The translations under genes were made by a program, and so were the position numbers. Of a stretch of 64,000 nt of DNA, positions 37,618 through 50,069 are shown piece by piece. Below the pieces are notes generated by a model that was not told the origin of the DNA, searched no databases, and worked only from the letters and a program-made list of their open reading frames with translations. The DNA comes from Avena insularis (lineage: Eukaryota; Streptophyta; Magnoliopsida; Poales; Poaceae). The stretch covers positions 128,965,711 through 129,029,710 of the forward strand of contig CM042694.1 in assembly GCA_023614405.1 (NCBI GenBank), read 5' to 3'. Position 1 is the stretch's first letter. The number at the start of each line of letters is the position of its first letter.

Positions 37618-40600
37618 TGTCACATCCCAAGATTTTCCAAATCTTGTAATGTGAAAAATAATTAAACAAAATAAATTTTTGTTGAAAATCAGGGTGAAAA
37701 GAAACTTTTGTTTCTAAAAGGAGACTTAAAATCCCATCTTGAACAAACTTTGGCTAAAGTTTGAATTCAACAAAAATCCAAATCAAGAGAAATGCATTCC
37801 TCAATGAATGTATCTAGAAATTTGAACACTTGGAAAATAAATCAAAATCCCTAAACCCTAATGGAAGCAAATCATTTTCCCAAGTTATCTCCAAATCTAT
37901 GGATTGGATCCATACCAAATTTGACCAACAAATAATCCTAAAGGGATTAAAAAGTTAAACATTTATCAAAGGAAAATAAATTGTTTTGGAAACACTAATT
38001 TAGATCTTTTAATAAAAGACTTTGGTTTCAAATGAAAAGGTGAGCCAAATTAATTTTGGCCAAGCTTTTGTAATAAAATATTTTGTTTTGATAAAATGAG
38101 TAAAGGTTTATTTAAATAAAATAATAAGGATTTAAAATATCCAATTTTATTTAAGTAAATGTTTTTTCCATTTTAAATGAACACCAAGTATTTTATTACT
38201 ACTTTGAAATCTTTTATTAAAAGGTTTTGCTTTGATTAAAATGAGTAAAGGATTATTTAAATAAAATAATAAGGATTTAAATATCCAATTTTATTTAAGT
38301 AAAGGCTTTCCCATTTTAATTAAACACCAAAACTTATTTATTTATTTAAATAAGATTTCCAAGTATCCTTTATTTTCAAATAAAACCTACTGTTTAGTTT
38401 TGAAAATATTTGGATTTCAAATGGAAATTTTATTAAATAAATCAAACCCTATTTTATAATTAAAAGATCCATTTTATTTAATTATTAAATGGATCCTAAA
38501 ATAAATAAAAATATTACTTTTTATTGGATTTGGACTATGTCTTAAACAGAACCAAATTCAAATGAAAAGTTGAGTGTGATTGAATTGATTTGAACCTTGT
38601 TTGATTGTTTGATAATTGTTTGAATTGCAAAACAGAAAAGAATTAGAAAAGGAAAAATAAAGCAGACAGAAAAAAAATAGAGCAGCCCAATTAGCCCAAC
38701 AGCAGCCCATTAAGGCCCAGTCCAGCCCAGCCTTTCACTGCCCGAAGAAAACGATTCGAACCAAATAACAGACCCACTGAGTCAATGATAACCAGGACCC
38801 ACTCCCACTCTCTCCTTCTCACTGCCAAGCGGACCCACCTCCTCTTATCCCTCTCCCGAACCGTTTTTCTGCACCGCGAAAGAAACCCGCATCGAGGCTG
38901 ACTGGTGGACCTCCTCCTCTCTCCTTTTCCCGCTGACCGCTGGACCCCCTTTCCACTGTTCTCCTTCCTCACCCGCGCGACCCTGTCTCCCCAGACTTCG
39001 CTGCCGTTGCTGCCATTCAAGCCGTGATCAATTCGCAGTAACGCCGTGATTTAATCCTCGCCGTGACCTCGCCCTTTTAAACGCCAGTGACCACTCTCCC
39101 TTTTCCCCCAGACACCGCCTCCCCTCTGCCTCCAGGCCGCCCCAATTGCTCTCTGCAACCCCGCCGTCTCCGATGAACTGTCGCAGCGATTCCGGCCAAC
39201 TCCGACCATCCTCTGCCTCTACTTCACGCGAGTGGACTCCTCTCGACCTCACGCATCTCCTAGTACTCCTGGTTCGCCCGCGCGTGACCCAGAACACCGT
39301 CTTCGACAAGCTCGACTCGTCGCCGCCGTCTGCTTCCTCTCCGGCAAAGCCCACAGGTAGTTTCCGGCCGCCCCTCTACCTCTCGTTCACGCACACGACT
39401 CTGTCTTGACCCTGTGAATCTAACCGTGTCTTCGCCTTGCCCTGGGGTGATCCACAGCGACGTCCACGACGACCACGGCCACTCGCGCTGTCCTCCACTC
39501 CGCGAGCAATCGCGATCGTGCAGGCGCCCCTCGCCCGACCAACACCTCCCCGAGCATCGCCGTGACCTTCTGAGCCCGGTGAGCAACCCCTCCTTCTCCC
39601 TCACCTCCTGTAGCGTCGCCTCCGTCGTTGACCGACCGTTCCGCCGCCGGTAGCCGCCGCAGCGCCGCTCGTCTATGACCAAGCACCCCACAGCCGTTCG
39701 ATCTAGATCGGACGCACTAGACAGAACCACTTAACAGCGAAAGGGTACGCGCCCTGTGCCGTACGATCTAAATAGATCCAACGCTCCACGATGCCGATCC
39801 GGCCGAACCGGTATCGACCAGTAAGAACACGCCGCGTGTCGCCTGTTAGGTTTAAAACAGAATTTGAAAACACAAACTTTTGCAAACTTCAAACCCTTGT
39901 ATCTTTGGATCCACACGTCCAAATTTTACAAATTTGATGTCGTTGGATTCATCAAGACAAGCCCTAACCAACCCTACCCTTAGTTTAGCAAATAGTATCT
40001 GTTAGCTTGTTTAACTTTGCAGATTCTTTTGTGTGCTTGCTAACATTAGAAAAATCATTTAAAAATGATTTTAAGGTTAAAACCTTTGCAAATTAGTTTG
40101 TTGTGACCTTACTGACCCTAGGAACCAACCCATGTTTTGGAAAATGAGTTTTGGAAAGGAATAGAATGGATTAATTAGTTTAGTCCATTTCTAGCTAACT
40201 AAAAACTATTGTTTTCTTTATGAAAATGTTTTTGTAAAGAAAACTTTGAGAAAATGGTTTAGACCAAACCTACTGACCCAAACACCAAGTTTTGCAATAG
40301 CAACTCATTTGGTGAACCCTATAGGTTAAAGCCTTAGTAAAACTATTCCTACACCACAAAAAATGACCCTTGGTTTTAAAAATGGTTTTTGAGGTGAAAC
40401 CCTTTTGCAAATGACTTTGCCATTTTGGTAAATGACCAATTTGGAACTTACAAAGTTTAAGAAGCCTAGTGGAGACCATCCTTACAATAGAACCAACCTT
40501 TGCATGCTTATGCATGACTTAGATTCCAATGTCTATGACCCATTAGGAACCACTTTTTCAAACAAAGCAAAGCTTGGCATGCTTGCATGCATTTCTTTGA

Positions 40601-42067
40601 CTTTGTTATTTATGTATGTTGTTTTGCTTGATTGGTAGATTGAGTTTGTGCCTTGCTTGATTGAATTGTAGTGACTTGAAGAGTGTGATAGTTGCAAGAA
40701 CAAGGAGTGAACCTATACCCTCTACCAAAAAGGCAAGTGATGCTTCATATCTTTTGTCCCATTATTTTCACTATGCATTAGTGATATTTCTAAATAGGAC
40801 TTGCATGGAAATTTTGCTAAGTATAAACCTTGCTATGGGAAATCCTAGTAGATGAAACCTTAGTAGAAATTCCAAAGTTAAGATTCCTATTACTATCATG
40901 CTTAGCTTAGCTAATAGAAAACAAGGGTGGAATATATATTCATGCTATGGAAAAATGTTTTGTTTAATAAAACAACTAAGTGAATGAATCACCTGGATGG
41001 AATGGAAGGAATGGGATGTGTTGAGTGGTTCACAAGGCCAAGGACTTGGCTTGTGTATCTCACTTGTGGATGGCCACCCAGGAACAAAGAGATTTGAGAT
41101 GTCAAATGTAGAGAAGCTTCAAGTGCAACCACTTGGCAATATGGGCTCTGCCATGATCTTAGGATGCTAGAACTTAGTCTCTTGGACAGTGGGTGGTAGT
41201 GGGGCTGATAGGTTGGAGCGTGTCCATTTGACTAAGGAAAGGCTACTGAAGGATCTTGTCTTGGGAAACCAAGTCTTGTGGGGAAAGTGCACCACCTCTG
41301 CAGAGTGTAAAACCTAAGTACTTAGACATGTCCCTGGTAAAGGACAATTTGAGCATCAAGACATGGAAGCTTCAAGAATCTCATCACTCCAATTTATAAA
41401 TAAAACTTGTGGGTGAACAAGGGTTAAAAGGATCTTCAGTCTTTGATTGGTAGATGCCCTGAGTGGATCTTCACTCTTTGATTGGTAGATGCCTTGGGTA
41501 TTTTTGCCAAGCAAATCTTCAGTCTTTGATTGGTAGATGCCCTGAGTGGATCTTCAGTCTTTGATTGGTAGATGCCTTGTGCTGTTTTTGCCAAAACAAA
41601 AACTTAGTATTTTCAAAATGATAGGAAAAATCTATTTTTGAGCAATGCAAGCCTCAGCTCCACTTAGCCAAATGCATATAGATGATAGACTCCACTATAC
41701 TACCAAAGTATCACTTGCCAATACAATTCAAATGTATTGACCCTTGTGGCTGTAACTTGTAATGTTGCAGGTTTGATTGATTTTAGAGAAGATTGATTGA
41801 TTAGGATTACAAAGTCTACAACCAACATCTGCCTGTGGCACTTGAAGATGAAGGACCCATGACTATAGTTATTCCGCTGCAATGTAATGTAATAGCCAAA
41901 TGAGCTATGTAAAGATGTAATAAAATTATGTGATTCCTGGTTATAAAGTTGTATTATGACCTTTGTTTCTTGATATTACATCTGAACTGTGGATGCTAGC
42001 TATAGATCCAGGGACTAGCATTGTAAACACAGAGGGCTCAATCTTATTAAAGGTTGGGGACCCTACA
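37618..42067 (+). repeat. 3' LTR of copy 2 (4450 bp)
   Basis: TGTCACATCCC to CCCTACA, followed directly by the target duplication ATGAC. Carries the 3'-LTR SNP set shared with 21501-25886. GC-rich part about 38.69-39.85 kb; four subrepeats 41430-41580; AATAAA at 41919. Confidence 0.95.
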
Positions 42068-44287
42068 ATGACTCTCGTTGTTGTTAGTAAAAAGAGCACA
42101 CATGCAATGACACTGGTGGATCCATAGGTGGATTGTGAAAAGAACACACATGCAATGACACTTGTGGATCCATATGTGGTATGTGAAAAGAACACACATG
42201 CAATGACTCCAGTTGTTGTTAGTAAAAAGAACACACGTGCAATGACACTGGTGGATCCATGTGTGGTCTCTGAAGAGAACACACATTTCAATGACACTGG
42301 TGGATCCATATGTGGTATGTCAAAAGAACACACATGCAATGACTCCATTTATTGTTAGTAAAAAGAACACACATGCAATGACACTGGTGGATCCATGTGT
42401 GGTCTCTGAAGAGAACACACATGCAATGACTCTGGTTGTGGTATCTGAAAAGAGCACGCATGTAATGACATTGCTTGTTGTTAGTAAAAAGAGCACACAC
42501 GCAATGACACTGGTGGATCCATAGGTGGATTTTGAAAAGAACACACATGCAATGACACTGGTGGATCCATATGTGGTATGTGAAAAGAATACACATGCAA
42601 TGACTCTAGTTGTTGTTAGTAAAAAGAACACACATGCAATGACACTGGTGGATCCATGTGTGGTCTCTGAAGAGAACACACATGCAATGACTCTAGCTGT
42701 GGTTAATGAGAAGATCACACATTTCAATGACACTGGTGGATCCATATGTGGTTTGTGAAAAGAATAGTCATGAAATGACTCTAGTTGTTGTTACTAAAAA
42801 GAACACACATGCAATGACACTGGTGGATCCATGTGTAGTCTCTAAAGACAACACACATTTCAATGACACTAGTGGATCCATATGTGGTATGTGAAAAGAG
42901 CACACATGCAATGACACTGGTTGTTGTTAGTAAAAAGAACACACATGCAATGACACTGGTGGATGCATGTGTGGTCTCTAAAGAGAACACACATGCGATG
43001 ACACAGGTGGATCCATGTGTGGTCTCTAAAGAGAACACACATGAAATGACTCTAGTTGTTGTTAGTAAAAAGAACACACATGCAATGACACTGGTGGACC
43101 CATGTGTTGTCTTTGAAGAGAACACACTATTCAATGACACTGGTGGATCCATATGTGGTATGTGAAAAGAACACACATGCAATGACTCCAGTTGTTGTTA
43201 CTAAAAAGAACACACATGCAATGACACTGGTGGATCCATGTGTGGTCTCTGAAGAGAACACACATTTCAATGACACTAGTGGATCCATATATGGTATGTC
43301 AAAAGAACACACATGCCATGACTCCAGTTGTTGTTAGTAAAAAGAACACACATGCAATGACACTGGTGGATCCATGTGTGGTCTCTAAAGAGAACACACA
43401 TGAAATGACTCTAGTTTTTGTTAGTAAAAACAACACACATGCAATGACACTGGTGGATCCATGTGTAGTCTCTCAAGAGAACACACATGGAATGACTCTC
43501 GTTGTAGTTAGTAAAAAGAGCACACATGCAACGACATTGGTGGATCCATAGGTGGATTGTGAAAAGAACACACATGCAATGACACTTGTGGATCCATATG
43601 TGGTATGTGAAAAGAACACACATGCAATGACTCCAGTTGTTGTTAGTAAAAAGAACACACATGCAATGACACTGGTGGATCCATGTGTGGTCTCTCAAGA
43701 GAACACACATGCAATCACTCTCGTTGTTGTTAGTAAAAAGAGCACACATGCAATGACACTGGTGGATCCATAGGTGGATTGTGAAAAGAACACACATGCA
43801 ATGACACTTGTGGATCCATATGTGGTATGTCAAAAGAACACACATGCAATGACTCCATTTATTGTTAGTAAAAAGAACACACATGCAATGACACTGGTGG
43901 ATCCATGTGTGGTCTCTGAAGAGAACACACATGCAATGACTCTGGTTGTGGTATGTGAAAAGATCACACATGTAATGACATTGCTTGTTGTTAGTAAAAA
44001 GAGCACACATGCAATGACACTGGTGGATGCATAGGTTGATTGTGAAAAGAACAGACATGCAATGACACTGGTGGATCCATATGTGGTATGTGAAAAGAAC
44101 ACACATGCAATGACTCCAGTTATTGTTAGTAAAAAGAACACACATGCAATGACACTGGTGGATCCATGTGTGGTCTCTGAAGAGAACACACATTTCAATG
44201 ACACTGGTGGATCCATATATGGTATGTGAAAAGAACACACATGCAATGACTTGAGTTGTTGTTAGTAAAAAGAACACACATGCAATG
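42068..44287. repeat. Satellite array, block c
   Basis: 2.2 kb of satellite between copy 2 and the chromovirus. Its first ~600 bp match 25887-26490. It ends at the chromovirus target site: CAATG at 44283-44287 is the left copy of the 5 bp duplication. Confidence 0.97.
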
Positions 44288-47080
44288 TGTGACACCCCGG
44301 TTCTGAAAAGAACGTGGCCTCTATGTGACATGCCAATCCCTGGATCGGTTCATTGGCCCACAATAGAGTAAGATAGATAACATAGCAAAATATCCGTGTA
44401 TCATAGATAACGAAGATCCAGAGTACCATTATTACAATAAAATCTTAGCACAAGCTAGCTCAAATTATTCAGGTAGCAACATAAACGATTAAATCCTCCA
44501 TTCTTCAAATTGCCCACAAGTGAACAAGTGCCGAGTGGAGTACCGTGGCCTATAACGATCAATCAGAATCGGAATAACCTGCAGCATAAAACGCAACAGC
44601 CCCCAAGGGTCAATACATGGAATGTATGGCAAGTAGAGCTAGTAAATGGAGGCAATAGTACTAACATCTACATGCATATTTGGCAAGTGGAGCTGTGTCT
44701 GGCTTGCATTTGCAAATAACTTTGTCCTACTTTCATAAACAGCTTTGAATTTTCTTTGAAAAGATCCCAATTAAGTTAACCCAACAATGTTAAAACAATT
44801 ATGAAATTAGAATGAGCGAGAAACATGTCATGGAATCAATATCAAGCAACTCAGTTGTCCATAACCGGGGACACGGCTAATCGATTAGATTATACACTCT
44901 GCAGAGGTTAGTACACTTTACCCATGTGACTTGGTCAGCCCAGCTCGTACCATCACTCTCATTTTGGGTGATAATAGGGAGAAGGCCAAGAAGAGACTGT
45001 TCGGGAAGTAGCTCCTCAATCCCAACGTGCACCGGTCCAACCTACCAAAATTCTACATCTCTGGATACGCGGGTTCGAGTTACCACAACCTACTAAGTCC
45101 AACCAACCACCCATTTCATTATTGGCACATGGTTGTACACGTAAGCTACACAATAAAGAAGCCAATCATTCTCTCTTGATACCTGGGTGCCTTTCCGCAA
45201 TGAAACCACCAAAAATTATCAATACCATCACACCCAGGGGGTTCATTGATTAAGTTGTTTTTTTAGTTTTCACAAACCAATACTTTGAGAAAACAAGTAT
45301 CAATGATGTAACCCAGCCCTCGTTCAACATAGCATGGCTAAGCACATCTACAACGGTGGTTCATCTACAAGGAAAGCCCTACCACAATAATAGGTCATAG
45401 CATAGCGATAGTATCATCCTACTCATGCAACTACAAAATAGACGACAATGCATTGAAAATAGTAGGACGATATCATGAACAAAGTAGCATCTACTTGCCT
45501 TGATTGTAGCGGTCGGAAGAACAATCCAAACACGAGCAAGGGTTGCACTCCACACAATCTACACGACACAATTGCATTCATAAACAAACAATTCACAAAC
45601 ATATGCAACAAAGATGATGCATGAATGCAAGAACGGCAAGTGAATTGGTGCTACAGCTGCACCACATAATACTAATACATATTACTACCGAATACATGCA
45701 TGGAAAATAGATTTGGCGCTAGGAAAACTATTAACCAAAAGTAGAGATCTCTACTAGAGCTAGAATTTAAATAATTCACTACCGGTAGTATACTGTTTGT
45801 AAAATCCTGGAAAAATTCTACCGCATAGGCATCGCTAATAAGAAACAGTACCAATTGGAATTACTCAAAAAGGAGTTATAAAACATCCCAAGTAATTAAA
45901 ACACTGCAGAAAGCCATTAGACAAATACTGCAGAAGTTTTTACTGTAAGCCTATCTTTTTATATCACGATGAGATTCCCCTCGTTCATACGAGTTCAGGG
46001 ACATATCACACGCGATTTTTGGAGCTACGAAACTTTTACTATGAATTTATTACTCCGAAAAGGCCACTAACTAATTTGATTAAACTGTACTAAACCTTAC
46101 AGTAAAAGTCTGAACCAAAGGTACAGCGAGATTCTACACGACTCACTGAACTCGTGCATATTTTATTTGTAATTTTTGGCCAAGCGGTTTAATTTCTACG
46201 CAATTTACAAGATTCTACCGAAATCTGCCAACTAATAGGATTAACGAAATTGACCCAATCAACTGTGTCTGATGACTGGGCGCTGACTAGGCGTCTGACC
46301 AGTCAACGTCTGGGGCCTCTGACTAGTCAACGTCTGGAGTGCTGACCAGTCAACGAATGATCTAAGCCGCTGATCTAAGATCTAACGGTGGCTGCTGTCT
46401 TACCGGAAACGGACGGCGAATCGAACTCCGGCGAGCTCCGGACGGCGGCGACGGTCGGTTCCGGCGGCGTGGTTCTACCTGCACGTACACACACGGTCAA
46501 CTACGGCTCCCGGAATAATTAAACGCGCGCGCGTATGCGGCGATCTGCAGGGCGCAGTTGGCGGCGGCGGATGGAGACGCGAACGCACGGAACGGAAAGA
46601 AGGGCGAGCGAACCGAATGGCAGACGCGATGGCGGCGGCGGCGAGAAGCGGCGGCAGCCGGCGCGGCGCCAGAGAAGCGCTGTGCCAGTAGCGAAGAAAA
46701 CAAAAAAAACTAAAAAGAAACGGTCCAGATTTGACTCCGATTCGGAAATCGGTCCGAATTTTCGGACCGTTTTCCGGCGGTTTACTAAAACGTCCGAGTC
46801 TTTTGCATACGAACTCCGATTTAAGCGATTTTCACGCCTACGGGTTCGTATCGTCGAGGGGAACAACCTTCAGTCGAAGTTTGTGCGAAAACTCGAACCT
46901 ACAGGGGTGGTTGTTGCAAGTCCCTCTGAAGCTCCCCGTAGGAAACTCGAAGCGAAGCAAAAACGGGGTTTTGCAAAAAGCGTTTCGTCGATCCTCTCTA
47001 CTCGAAGGTAATGCATGGAAAGATATGATGCGATGCAATGAATGATATGCAAGACCAAATCTAAAATTTGGGATGTGACA
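44288..47080 (-). repeat. 3' LTR of the chromovirus (2793 bp)
   Basis: On the minus strand it starts TGTCACATCCCAAATTTTAG and ends GGGGTGTCACA. It is longer than the 5' LTR because it retains 342 bp (45515-45856) lost there. It also has a short run of GACCAGTCAACGTCTGG-like subrepeats at about 46283-46355 that the 5' LTR lacks. The GC-rich part (about 46380-46700) differs substantially from the partner LTR. Confidence 0.93.
46283..46355. repeat. GACYAGTCAACG subrepeats in chromovirus LTR
   Basis: Three imperfect units containing CTGACYAGTCAACG, spaced about 27-30 bp, present in the 3' LTR only. Confidence 0.7.
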
Positions 47081-47082
47081 AG

Positions 47083-47096
47083 ACTAACCCCCTTAA
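47083..47096 (-). promoter_or_regulatory. Polypurine tract of the chromovirus
   Basis: On the minus strand TTAAGGGGGTTAGT, directly before the 3' LTR. It aligns with the TTTTAAGGGTGGTAG tract of the long-LTR elements. Confidence 0.75.
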
Positions 47097-47099
47097 GAT

Positions 47100-47119
47100 G
47101 AATCTCGTCCTCGAGATTC
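47100..47119 (-). promoter_or_regulatory. Hairpin upstream of polypurine tract, chromovirus
   Basis: Stem GAATCTCG / CGAGATTC with a 4-base loop (AGGA on the minus strand), next to the purine tract. Same place and core as in the long-LTR elements. Confidence 0.7.
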
Positions 47120-47128
47120 GCGCCTAGC

Positions 47129-47287
47129 AAATAGGTGTGGGTAGTCCTCTCGGATGTCATCTTCACGCTCCCAAGTGGCTTCCTCTTCGGTGTGGTGGCT
47201 CCACTGCACCTTGCAAAACTTGATTGTCTTGGTACGGGTAGTCCTTTCTGCTGTCTCCAGAATCTTGACCGGTTTCTCCTCATAGGT
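47129..47287 (-). other. Chromodomain at the integrase C-terminus
   Basis: About 53 residues from the LTYEEKPVKILE start, through KFCKVQWSHHTEEEATWE, to a DYPHLF end, matching the shape of chromovirus chromodomains. Such domains steer integration towards chromatin with particular histone marks. The satellite location fits this. It is very near the 3' LTR, as usual. Confidence 0.85.
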
Positions 47288-47429
47288 CAAATCATTCTCA
47301 AGCTGAACCTCCTCTAGCGGTACAGTGTCTCTCAATGGTGTATCCACCATCTCCGGATGGCACTTCTTCACCGATACGTGGAACACGTGAACAGCAGATG
47401 AGCCTCCGCAACTCCAACTGATAGGCAAC

Positions 47430-48370
47430 TTCTCCTTTGCGTGCTAAGACTCGATACGGTCCAATAAATCGAGGTGCCAGCTTACCCTTAATACCAAATC
47501 TCTTGATTCCACGAAGCGGCGATACTCTGAGGTATGCTCTATCACCTATCTCATACACCACTTCCTTGCGCTTGGCGTCAGCGTAGCTCTTCTGTCTTGC
47601 TTGTGCTACCTTCACCATCCCTAATCAAGGCGACCTTCTCTTGGCGTCCTTGATCAAATCAGGTCCAAACAACTGACGCGTTCTCCTACTCCATCCCATA
47701 GCAATGGTGTTCGCACGTTTCCCATATAACACATCGAACGGTGACGTCTTGATGCTGGTTTGATAGCTGTTGTTGTAGGAAAACTCCGCATACGGTAAAT
47801 TCTCATCCCAACTAGAACCATGAGCCAAAGCGCAAGCTCTTAGCATGTCCTCCAAAATCTGATTCACCCTCTCGGTCTGTCCATCCGTCTCAGGTGAAAC
47901 GCTTGTGCTAAACTCAATCTAGTACCAAGTGACTCGTCAAATTGGCGCCAGAAGTGTGAGGTAAATTGGGTGCCTTTATCAGATACGATACTCTTGGGAA
48001 CTCCATGTAGGCACACAATCTTGTCCATGTAAATCTTGGCCAACCTTGCACTTGTATAGGTCGTCTTCACTGGTATAAAGTGGGCTACCTTGGTCAAATG
48101 ATCGACCACCCCCCAAATAGAGTCATATCCTGACCTGGTCCTGGGCAGTCCTGTGATAAAGTCCATTCCCACTCTATCCCATTTCCAATCCGGCACGGGC
48201 AAAGGCTGTAGCAGTCCTGCTGGTTTCGTGTTCCGCCTTCACTGCTACATACATCACATAGGGCGATATGCTCTGCGATGTCTCCCTTCATGTTGTTCCA
48301 CCAGAATCTGTCCTTTAGGTCCATATACATCTTCGTATTGCCCGGATGTATGGAATACGGCGAGTCATGA
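47430..48370 (-). other. Integrase (zinc finger, catalytic core, C-terminal part), frameshifted
   Basis: HHCC zinc finger at about 48245-48360 (IHPGNTKMY ... CDVC). The catalytic core has GMDFITG (48158-48169) and SDKGTQF (about 47960-47985); the third acidic residue falls near a frame break at about 47880. NQILEDMLRACAL and PYAEFSYNNSYQTS follow. The C-terminal GPYRVLARKG type motif lies near 47450. It joins element DNA to the host chromosome. Confidence 0.85.
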
Positions 48371-48679
48371 GCTTCCTGCATAATCAACTTCCTTAACTCC
48401 GGATCGTTGGGCACGCACAAACAATCTCCATACCACAAGGTACCTTGCTCATCCTCGCGGAATTCCCTTGCTCAACCTTCCTTCATCTTTTCCTTAACTT
48501 CATCTATCTCTTTGTCTCCCACTTGAGCCTTCCTGATTCTGTCCTGAAGCGTTGGTTGGACTTCCATTGTAGCCAAATATCCTTCAGATACTACCTCCAG
48601 TCTAAGGTCCTTGAATTGCTTGCACAAATCCTCAGGCGATTCACCAATTGTCAATCCATTGGCATAAACCTTCGCTCGA

Positions 48680-49030
48680 GCATCTGCTACTACATTGGCC
48701 TTTCCGGTGGTATTGTAGATTCATATCATAGTCCTTGATAAGTTCCAACCATCTCCTTTGTCTCATGTTCAGCTCATACGTGTAAATATGTATTTCAGGC
48801 TCTTGTGGTCGGTGTACACATCACAGTGTTTTCCCATTAAGTAATGCCTCCATACCTTGAGCGCATGAACCACTGACGCTAACTCCAAGTCGTGTGTGGG
48901 GTAATTCCGCTCATGGTGCTTGAGTTGTCGCGAGGCATATGACACTACTCTCCCATCTTGCATCAGCACACTCCCAAGTCCCTGTTGAGAAGCATCACAG
49001 TACACTTGGAAATCCTTCTGAAGATCTGGT
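48680..49030 (-). other. RNase H domain
   Basis: [15 protein letters not shown] carries the first catalytic Asp, the middle holds the [13 protein letters not shown]lu motif, and [11 protein letters not shown] the next Asp. The frame breaks soon after (about 48775), and the expected end of the domain continues in another frame. It degrades the RNA strand of RNA-DNA hybrids. Confidence 0.85.
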
Positions 49031-49059
49031 AAACACAAAACAGGCGCAGTCACTAGTCG

Positions 49060-49990
49060 ACGCTTCAGTTCCTGAAAGCTAGCTTCACACACATCCGTCC
49101 ATTCAAACTTCCTCTCCTTCTTCAGAAGTTCAGTCATCGGCTTTGCAATCTTGGAAAAGTTTTCAATGAACCTCCTGTAATATCCAGCAAGTCCCAAAAA
49201 GCTTCGAATCTCTCCAGCATTCTTGGGTGCTTCCCACTCAGTTACTATAGTCACTTTGCTTGGATCAATAGAGACTCCTTCTCCTGACACTACGTGTCCA
49301 AGAAACCCAACGGTGTTAAGCCAGAATTCACACTTGCTGAATTTGGCATACAGCTGGTGTTTCCTCAGTTTCTCCATAATCAGTCGCAGATGTTTCTCAT
49401 GCTCAGCATCATCCTTGGAATATATCAGTATGTCATCAATAAACACCACCACAAACTTGTCCAAGTACTCCATAAATACCTTGTTCATCATGGTCATGAA
49501 ATATGCTGGGGCATTCGTTAGTCCAAATGACATAACTGTATACTCGTATAACCCATACCTAGTGGTGAAGGCGGTTTTTGGTACATCCTCCTTCCGGATC
49601 TTCAATTGAAAGTAGCCTGATCGCAGATCAATCTTGCTGAACACCTTTGCTCCTTCCAGTTGATCAAACAAATCATTTATGTTCGGCAGAGGGTACTTGT
49701 TCTTGATGGTTACCTCATTCAAATGCGATAGTCCACCACTAACCTCTTGGTGCTGTCTTTCTTCTCCACAAACAGAACAGGTGCACCCCATGACGACGCA
49801 CTAGGCTGAATGAATCCCTTTTCCAGCTGCTCTTTCAACTGTTTCTTCAATTCCCTCAGCTCATCCACATCCATCTTATATGGTTTCTTTGCTATTGGTC
49901 CTGTTCCCGGCATCAGGTCGATAAGAAACTCTACTTCCCTGTCAGGTGGCATTCCTGGCAGTTCTTCCGGAAACACGTCGGGGTAATCCC
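49060..49990 (-). other. Reverse transcriptase domain
   Basis: Conserved blocks in order: FPEELPGMPP linker, [38 protein letters not shown], the catalytic [10 protein letters not shown] (FIDD at 49432-49443) and [12 protein letters not shown]. The active-site Asp pair is kept. One frameshift lies at about 49720, just after VVDYR. Confidence 0.92.
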
Positions 49991-50069
49991 TAATCACTGG
50001 CACAGTATCCATGCTAACCCCCTTAAGAGAATTCAGCTTACACCTTCCTGGTCGTGCGGCTGACTTGAA

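Larger units (their letters stand above)
31369..42067 (+). mobile_element. Non-autonomous long-LTR retrotransposon with zinc-knuckle gene, copy 2
   Basis: 10,699 bp complete element with perfect 5 bp target duplication ATGAC (31364-31368 and 42068-42072). The internal region is 1793 bp as in copy 1, offset by 16,117 bp, with only a few base differences. Same gene, same signals and same insertion point in the satellite as copy 1. This is the cleaner copy and the better reference for the family. Confidence 0.96.

Noticed and set aside
39260..39730. Open frames of 80-156 codons in the GC-rich LTR segment (also near 23.25-23.6, 32.8-33.5 and 16.7-17.4 kb)
   Set aside because: GC-rich sequence gives open frames on both strands; lengths and frames differ among the four LTRs and no domain is recognisable.
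43411..44331. Long open frame (306 codons) on the minus strand of the satellite, and others such as 11051-11818 and 2287-2913
   Set aside because: They are periodic translations of the satellite. Similar frames occur on both strands, the 136 bp unit shifts frame each turn, and the frames do not survive between homologous blocks.
46535..47011. 158-codon plus-strand frame in the chromovirus LTR
   Set aside because: It is antisense to the element and in a GC-rich segment, and the partner LTR does not keep the same frame.
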